From Aalborgiella sp031422495 (GTDB lineage: Bacteria > Pseudomonadota > Gammaproteobacteria > Burkholderiales > Burkholderiaceae_C): a stretch of DNA of 25,809 nt. The position numbers and the translations under genes are program-made. The stretch is taken from the NCBI GenBank assembly GCA_031422495.1, contig JANPLX010000026.1, positions 1 to 25,809 on the forward strand, given 5' to 3'. The notes beneath the pieces are model-generated. The model was given only the letters and a program-made list of their open reading frames with translations, was not told the origin of the DNA and ran no database searches. Shown piece after piece: positions 21,460 through 25,809 of the stretch (positions are counted from its first letter, which is position 1; the number at the start of each line of letters is the position of its first letter).

Positions 21460-23658
21460 ATGGCACCATTATTTAAGAAAAACAAGATAAATCAGGCTGT
21501 AGCCGGCGTATTTATTGCTTCATCTGCTATTTTAATTATAGCAAATTACAATACTGCATCAGCTCAAACAGCGCCAGAAACCACGGCAACTTTAAAGCCA
21601 GTTATCGTCACCGGCAGAGCTGCTGACCAAGCAGCGTCAGGCGTAACTAGCATTGGCGATGCGCCCCTTGCGCGTACGCCTATCAGCGCAACTGTGATTG
21701 GTTCGGAACAAATCGAATCTGTGGGCGCTAAGCGTTTGGCTGATTTGACCAAGTTTGACGCCTCCGTCAGTGATGCGTACAACACCGCTGGTTACTGGGA
21801 TTACGCCACCGTGCGTGGTTTCGTACTCGACAATAAATTCAACTATCGCCGCGAAGGCTTGCCCATCAGCGCTGAAACGTTCATCGCTTTGGACAACAAA
21901 GAAAGCGTAGAAATCCTCAAAGGCACCAGTGGCATACAAGCTGGCACCAGCGCTCCAGGTGGATTGATCAATTACAACGTTAAGCGCCCTACCAATACTG
22001 ATGTGCGTACTATCAAACTTGAAGCAACCAGCTATGGCAGTCTATTGGGTGCTGTTGATTTGGGTGGTCGCGCTGGAGAGAGCAAAGAATTTGGCTATCG
22101 CATCAATGCAGCCACTGAAAAAGTTGACAGCTACGCCCCTGCAACCAAAGGGAATCGGCAATTATTGGCTATTGCAGCCGATTGGCGCATCAACAAAGAC
22201 AGCCTTTTGGAGGCTGAATTTGAATACTCACGTCGCTCTCAGCCCAGCGTTCCAGGTATTAGTTTGACGGGTAACACGCTGCCAGCGCCCAACACCAAGC
22301 TCAACATCAACAACCAGCCATGGTCTCAGCCCGTGGTGCTTGAAGGATTGACAGGAAGCGTCAAATTTGAACAAGCCATCAACCCACAATGGCGTTGGTC
22401 TGCCCAAGCAGGGTCACAAAACTTGAAATCGCAAGACCGCGTAGCCTTCCCATTCGGTTGCACGGATGCCAATGGCATAGACTACTTTGCAGACCGCTAT
22501 TGCCCGAATGGCGACTACGACTTATTTGACTACCGCAGTGACAATGAAAGCCGCAAAACGACCAGTGCCAAGCTAGAAATCAAAGGCCAAATGGACACAA
22601 AGTTTGCCAAAATCAACCCGACTGTCGGCATTTTGGTGAACAAGGTGAAAGACCGATATGAGATGCAAGCCTACAACTTCTCAGGTACGGGTAACCTCAA
22701 CAGCCTAGCCGCCCTGCCCGCTGATGGCAGCTTGACGGGTGAAAACACCAACCGCGATGAACGCAGTACGGAGCTGTATTTCAACAGTTCACACAACTGG
22801 ACGACTGATTTCACCACTTGGTCGGGCGTACGTTACACACGCTTGAATCGCTCAAGCGTTCGCACTGACGGCACCCGAGCTACTGATTATGATCAAGATT
22901 TAACGACGCGGTTTGTCGCGGCCAGTTACCAAATCAACCCTGCCCATATGGTCTATGCCAGCTTTGGCCAAGGCGTAGAGTCTGAAGTTGCGCCCGGTCG
23001 CTCGCGCTATACCAATGCTGGCGAGGCGCTACCAGCCTTGACCAGCAAGCAGTTTGAAATTGGCATCAAAGGCGCGCTTGACCAAGTCCGTTGGTCAGCC
23101 GCCTATTTCGACATCACGCGCCCCATGTTTGGTGATTTGGGCAGTTGCAGCAAAACCGCCACTTGCACGCGCCAAGTTGACGGTAGCGCCAAACACCGTG
23201 GCTTGGAGCTCATAGCGTCCACGCCAACCGCCAGCGCCACGCAGCCATGGTATTTAAATGGTGGTGTGACACTTATCAACGCAAAACGTGATGGCAGCAC
23301 CATAGATGCCGCTCAAAACGGCTTGCGGCCTACCAATGTGCCGGATTGGGTGCTGCGTTTGAACGCCGCTTACAAAATCACAGCCGTTCCGGGTCTGCAA
23401 GTTACCGCCCATATCTCTCATGAAGGGAAACGCGCTGTTTTGCCAGACAACAGCGTCAATATCCCTGCTTGGACGCGTTTAGATGTGGGTGCCAGCTACA
23501 GCACCAAAATCGCCAATACGCAAACGACATGGTCTTTTGGCATTGATAACGTGATGAACAAAAGCTACTACAAAGAGTCACCTTACCAGTTTGGACACGT
23601 GTATTTGTTCCCTGGCGCACCTAGGACGGCACGACTTTCTGTGCAAATTGCGCTGTGA
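21460..23658 (+). CDS. TonB-dependent outer-membrane receptor, probably for thiamin or a precursor
   Basis: A 732-residue receptor. The signal peptide MAPLFKKNKINQ... has its hydrophobic core at 13-28 and likely cleaves after ASA at 33-35. A TonB-box-like stretch LKPVIVTGR follows. The plug (about 55-180) has TPISATVIGSEQIESVGAKR, DYATVRGFVLDNKFNYRREG and VEILKGTSGIQAGTSAPGGL, as in siderophore-type receptors; the remainder is a 22-strand barrel. Two cysteine pairs (C..C in PFGCTDANG...RYCPNGD and SCSKTATC) are expected in extracellular loops. The last residue is Leu (RLSVQIAL) rather than the usual aromatic. Annotation by homology would say siderophore receptor, but the TPP riboswitch upstream points to thiamin, a precursor or a thiamin-containing ligand. 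The signal-peptide core is encoded by a reversed R repeat. Confidence 0.88.
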   Translation: MAPLFKKNKINQAVAGVFIASSAILIIANYNTASAQTAPETTATLKPVIVTGRAADQAASGVTSIGDAPLARTPISATVIGSEQIESVGAKRLADLTKFDASVSDAYNTAGYWDYATVRGFVLDNKFNYRREGLPISAETFIALDNKESVEILKGTSGIQAGTSAPGGLINYNVKRPTNTDVRTIKLEATSYGSLLGAVDLGGRAGESKEFGYRINAATEKVDSYAPATKGNRQLLAIAADWRINKDSLLEAEFEYSRRSQPSVPGISLTGNTLPAPNTKLNINNQPWSQPVVLEGLTGSVKFEQAINPQWRWSAQAGSQNLKSQDRVAFPFGCTDANGIDYFADRYCPNGDYDLFDYRSDNESRKTTSAKLEIKGQMDTKFAKINPTVGILVNKVKDRYEMQAYNFSGTGNLNSLAALPADGSLTGENTNRDERSTELYFNSSHNWTTDFTTWSGVRYTRLNRSSVRTDGTRATDYDQDLTTRFVAASYQINPAHMVYASFGQGVESEVAPGRSRYTNAGEALPALTSKQFEIGIKGALDQVRWSAAYFDITRPMFGDLGSCSKTATCTRQVDGSAKHRGLELIASTPTASATQPWYLNGGVTLINAKRDGSTIDAAQNGLRPTNVPDWVLRLNAAYKITAVPGLQVTAHISHEGKRAVLPDNSVNIPAWTRLDVGASYSTKIANTQTTWSFGIDNVMNKSYYKESPYQFGHVYLFPGAPRTARLSVQIAL
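21489..21543 (-). repeat. R element copy 6, inside the TonB-receptor signal sequence
   Basis: In minus orientation it reads TGCTATAATTAAAATAGCA, then GCAATAAATACGCCGGCTAC, matching copies 1-5. On the coding strand it supplies codons 10-28. The hairpin arms TGCTAT/ATAGCA are intact. Confidence 0.75.
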
Positions 23659-23695
23659 ATCGGGGGGAACTACACAAATCGACCTGAAATCGCGC

Positions 23696-23701
23696 TATAA
23701 T
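23696..23701 (+). promoter_or_regulatory. Predicted -10 box of the tRNA-Asn gene
   Basis: A perfect TATAAT 11 bases before the mature 5' end. No convincing -35 box is seen at 16-18 bases upstream. Confidence 0.5.
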
Positions 23702-23712
23702 TTGAGGCTTGT

Positions 23713-23788
23713 TCCTCGATAGCTCAGTTGGTAGAGCGCCGGACTGTTAATCCGTAGGTCCCTGGTTCGAGCCCAGGTCGAGGAGCCA
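23713..23788 (+). tRNA. tRNA-Asn (anticodon GTT)
   Basis: A 76-base cloverleaf. Acceptor stem TCCTCGA pairs with TCGAGGA, discriminator G and encoded CCA end the gene. D arm AGCTCAGTTGGTAGAGC, anticodon loop CTGTTAA with GTT, T loop GGTTCGAGCC within a CCTGG/CCAGG stem. Read asparagine AAC and AAU codons. Confidence 0.97.
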
Positions 23789-23806
23789 AAAATATTGAAT
23801 CAAATC

Positions 23807-23839
23807 AAGCCCTGACGAGAAATCGTCGGGGCTTTTTTG
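23807..23839 (+). terminator. Rho-independent terminator after tRNA-Asn
   Basis: A 12-bp stem AAGCCCTGACGA / TCGTCGGGGCTT with one G-T pair and a GAAA tetraloop, followed directly by a T-run. It ends the tRNA transcript. Confidence 0.92.
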
Positions 23840-24079
23840 TTTTATTTTTTTCTTTTAGCTATCTAACAGCTAAAGAGTGACTCATCAACCGCATTGTCAC
23901 AGCCTTTGGTGTATTACGTATCAAGTTTCAATTAAAACGATTGAGCTCCCGTCGTTAGGCAATACTACTGAATGACGGCGCTTTAAATTTACTTTTCATA
24001 TGTGTGCTTGCGAACATACAAAAAATCTAACTTGAGTAATGATTAAAGCTTAATTTAATCGATCAGCAAAAGGAAACAA
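23840..24079. other. 240-base gap before the small lipoprotein
   Basis: No coding sequence seen. It contains a small hairpin TTTAGCT/AGCTAAA (23854-23874) right after the tRNA terminator, and otherwise only AT-rich sequence that should hold the promoter of the lipoprotein gene; no clear promoter boxes were found. Confidence 0.3.
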
Positions 24080-24451
24080 ATGAAACCTTCTATAAAATTA
24101 GTCCTAAGTATCATTTCGATAGCAATACTTAGCGCCTGCGGCGGAAGCAGTGACGAGAAAGAAACACCACCAGCGAATTCATTTTTGTCTGTTAGCAATA
24201 CAGGCAAAGGCGTCGTCTGTGTCAACGATGCGTTTGTGGATGCGTATTCCGTTGAAGGCCAATTAATGGCTCGAGATTTGCTTAACTACTACGGAATAAA
24301 AGATCTGTATGCAAATCCAATTAGCTTAGCCTATTCGGCGCCGACAGTGTGTGGTGGCCCAACAGCGAACGTAATTCCAACTCCCGATTTAATAATCGAT
24401 ATTAATTTTTACAAAGGAACAATTGTTCCAAACGTTATAGATCTTCGATAA
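24080..24451 (+). CDS. Small secreted lipoprotein of unknown function
   Basis: A 123-residue protein with a lipoprotein signal: basic start MKPSIK, hydrophobic LVLSIISIAIL and lipobox LSAC with Cys20 as the lipidated residue, followed by GGSSDEKE. The mature part has two further cysteines (in GVVCVNDAF and PTVCGGPTA) that may form a disulfide in the periplasm. I do not recognise the family. AAGGA lies six bases before the ATG at 24080, a good ribosome binding site. Codon use is AT-rich compared with the cys genes. It stands alone, convergent with the next gene. Confidence 0.7.
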   Translation: MKPSIKLVLSIISIAILSACGGSSDEKETPPANSFLSVSNTGKGVVCVNDAFVDAYSVEGQLMARDLLNYYGIKDLYANPISLAYSAPTVCGGPTANVIPTPDLIIDINFYKGTIVPNVIDLR

Positions 24452-24464
24452 TTGTTGAGTCTGA

Positions 24465-24493
24465 GCGTTAGACTTTCAACACAAGTCTAATGC
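24465..24493. terminator. Hairpin between convergent genes
   Basis: GCGTTAGACTT pairs with AAGTCTAATGC (one G-T pair) around a seven-base loop, placed 13 bases after the lipoprotein stop and before the end of the convergent gene. There is no T-run on either side, so termination is only a possibility. Confidence 0.4.
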
Positions 24494-24543
24494 AATCAAC
24501 CTGCAACTGTGCCGTATTACAGAGAATGTCCAAAAGAGATTAG

Positions 24544-25809
24544 TCAATTTGACGTCACTCGCCAAATGACGTTTCCGACATCATCAGCTACCAACAGTGC
24601 GCCTTGCTTATCGACTACGACTCCTACTGGCCGACCTTTCGCCCTGTTGTCATCGCTTAAAAAGCCAGTCAATACATCCAAGGGAAGTCCACTGGGTTTG
24701 CCATTTTGAAAAGGCACATAAACCACCTTATAACCGCTGTGTGGACGTCGATTCCACGAGCCGTGTTGTCCAATAAACATGCCACTACGCATATTGATAG
24801 GTAATTTGGTACCTTCTGAAAACGCTAAGCCTAGAGATGCTGTATGGGAACCCAGCGCATAGTCTGGAACAATAGCTTTAGCCACCATAGTGGGTTGCTG
24901 GGGTTGAACACGCTGATCAATGAATTGCCCAAAATAGCTGTATGGCCAGCCATAAAATCCGTCTTTACGAACCGAGGTCATGTAGTCCGGCACCAAATCA
25001 CTGCCAAGCTCGTCGCGCTCGTTCACCACTGTCCACAATGCGCCAGTAACAGGCTCCCAAGCTAAACCGTTAGGATTACGCAGCCCTGAAGCGAAGATTT
25101 GATGACTACCTGTTTTGATATCCACTTCCCAGATAGCAGCGCGTTCAAACTCTACGTCCATGCCATTTTCAGCCACGTTGCTGTTAGAGCCTACTGTCAC
25201 GTATAACTTATTGGTATCTGCGCTAACGATGATGTTTTTCGTCCAATGTCGGTTAATCTGGCCAGCTGGCAAGTCTAATAATTTTCTACCCGCCACCTTA
25301 ATCTGGGTGTCTCCAATGCTGTAGGGGAATCGCAAAACTGCGTCTGTATTCGCAACATAAAGCTCGCCACCTACCAATGCCATGCCAAATGGTGAATTCA
25401 GTCCATCTAATAGCACAGACTGGAAATCTGCAACTCCGTCCCCGTCCGTGTCACGTAATAGGGTGATACGATTTGGGCTTACAACCCCTGCTCCCGCCAA
25501 CTTCATCACCAATCCCATCACCCAAGACTTGATGCCTGTATCCGCTTTCGGTTTAGTTGGCGCATTAGACTCTGCCACCAAAACATCGCCATTGGGCAAT
25601 ACGTGTAACCAGCGTGGATGTTCAAGTCCAATTGCAAATTTATCAACCCGCGTACCCACTGCTGCAACAGGCTTGTCTCCCGCGTTCCAACCTTTGGCTG
25701 GTGCGATATTCACCGTTGGAATAAGCGTTTGATTAGGTGAAGGCAGGATTGGCTGTGCACCATAACCTGCCTCAACAGGTAGCTTTGCTAAATCGCTGCA
25801 AGCGGCCAG
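24544..25809 (-). CDS. Sorbosone-dehydrogenase-like beta-propeller lipoprotein, 5' end outside window
   Basis: The frame runs off the right edge; 421 residues are visible. At the edge it reads LAACSDLAKLPVEAGYG, a lipobox with lipidated Cys, so only the signal peptide's first part is missing. The rest is a soluble six-bladed beta-propeller of the PQQ-dependent sugar (sorbosone/glucose) dehydrogenase-like family: GLEHPRWLHVLPNGDVLVAE, RDTDGDGVADFQSVLLDGLN, FGMALVGGELYVANTDAV, ASGLRNPNGLAWEP, and the end RPVGVVVDKQGALLVADDVG. The GTG at 25713 is internal and not the start. It would oxidise a sugar or related alcohol in the periplasm; substrate and cofactor use are not proven by sequence. No cytochrome or pqq genes are in the window. 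Confidence 0.85.
   Translation of the reverse strand: MAACSDLAKLPVEAGYGAQPILPSPNQTLIPTVNIAPAKGWNAGDKPVAAVGTRVDKFAIGLEHPRWLHVLPNGDVLVAESNAPTKPKADTGIKSWVMGLVMKLAGAGVVSPNRITLLRDTDGDGVADFQSVLLDGLNSPFGMALVGGELYVANTDAVLRFPYSIGDTQIKVAGRKLLDLPAGQINRHWTKNIIVSADTNKLYVTVGSNSNVAENGMDVEFERAAIWEVDIKTGSHQIFASGLRNPNGLAWEPVTGALWTVVNERDELGSDLVPDYMTSVRKDGFYGWPYSYFGQFIDQRVQPQQPTMVAKAIVPDYALGSHTASLGLAFSEGTKLPINMRSGMFIGQHGSWNRRPHSGYKVVYVPFQNGKPSGLPLDVLTGFLSDDNRAKGRPVGVVVDKQGALLVADDVGNVIWRVTSN

Noticed and set aside
25711..25713. GTG as the start of the sorbosone-dehydrogenase-like protein
   Set aside because: The frame continues upstream to the window edge with a lipobox, so the true start lies outside.

Overview
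The window looks like chromosome of a Burkholderiales betaproteobacterium, most likely Comamonadaceae (Rhodoferax- or Polaromonas-like). This rests on the rpsF-priB-rpsR-rplI operon, the cysI/DUF934/cysH/cysD/cysN order, a VC_2705-type Na+/solute symporter and the character of the intergenic repeats. It is inferred from gene content, not from a database search.

Layout. 1-5909 is core and all on the minus strand: ribosomal operon rpsF-priB-rpsR-rplI with a foldable leader, a sodium/solute symporter whose small subunit is fused to the large one, and ppsA. 6186-10356 is a more AT-rich accessory stretch, also minus: an NnrU-family membrane protein, an unnamed small protein, an ORF6N-domain DNA-binding protein behind a LexA-like box, a HigB/HigA (HI1419/HI1420-type) toxin-antitoxin pair with an operator palindrome, and a membrane-anchored pentapeptide-repeat protein. 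10475-19631 is on the plus strand: a TauE/SafE exporter, then assimilatory sulfate reduction (cysI, DUF934, cysH of the APS-reductase type, cysD, cysN), then a 7Fe ferredoxin, a thioredoxin-reductase-like ferredoxin-NADP reductase and a CaiB-type CoA-transferase that seems to start at CTG. 19736-23658 holds a MATE transporter, a TPP riboswitch and a TonB-dependent receptor, which is therefore a candidate thiamin or thiamin-precursor receptor. tRNA-Asn with a terminator, a small orphan lipoprotein and a minus-strand sorbosone-dehydrogenase-like lipoprotein cut by the right edge complete the window.

How the genes work together. CysDN activates sulfate to APS, CysH reduces APS directly to sulfite (no APS kinase is seen), and CysI makes sulfide. 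No CysJ flavoprotein is present; the ferredoxin and its reductase just downstream could supply electrons, and TauE/SafE could export excess sulfite.

The most unusual signal is a roughly 55-bp dispersed repeat, called R here, present six times. Four copies lie just 3' of the stop codons of minus-strand genes. Two are inside coding sequence: one supplies the start codon and about the first 17 codons of the DUF934 gene, the other encodes the hydrophobic core of the TonB receptor's signal peptide. A second element, a 27-bp palindrome P, occurs about 100 bp upstream of both the ORF6N gene and higB, and in diverged form inside the ORF6N gene. P and R form a 125-bp direct repeat that brackets higBA at an 849-bp period.
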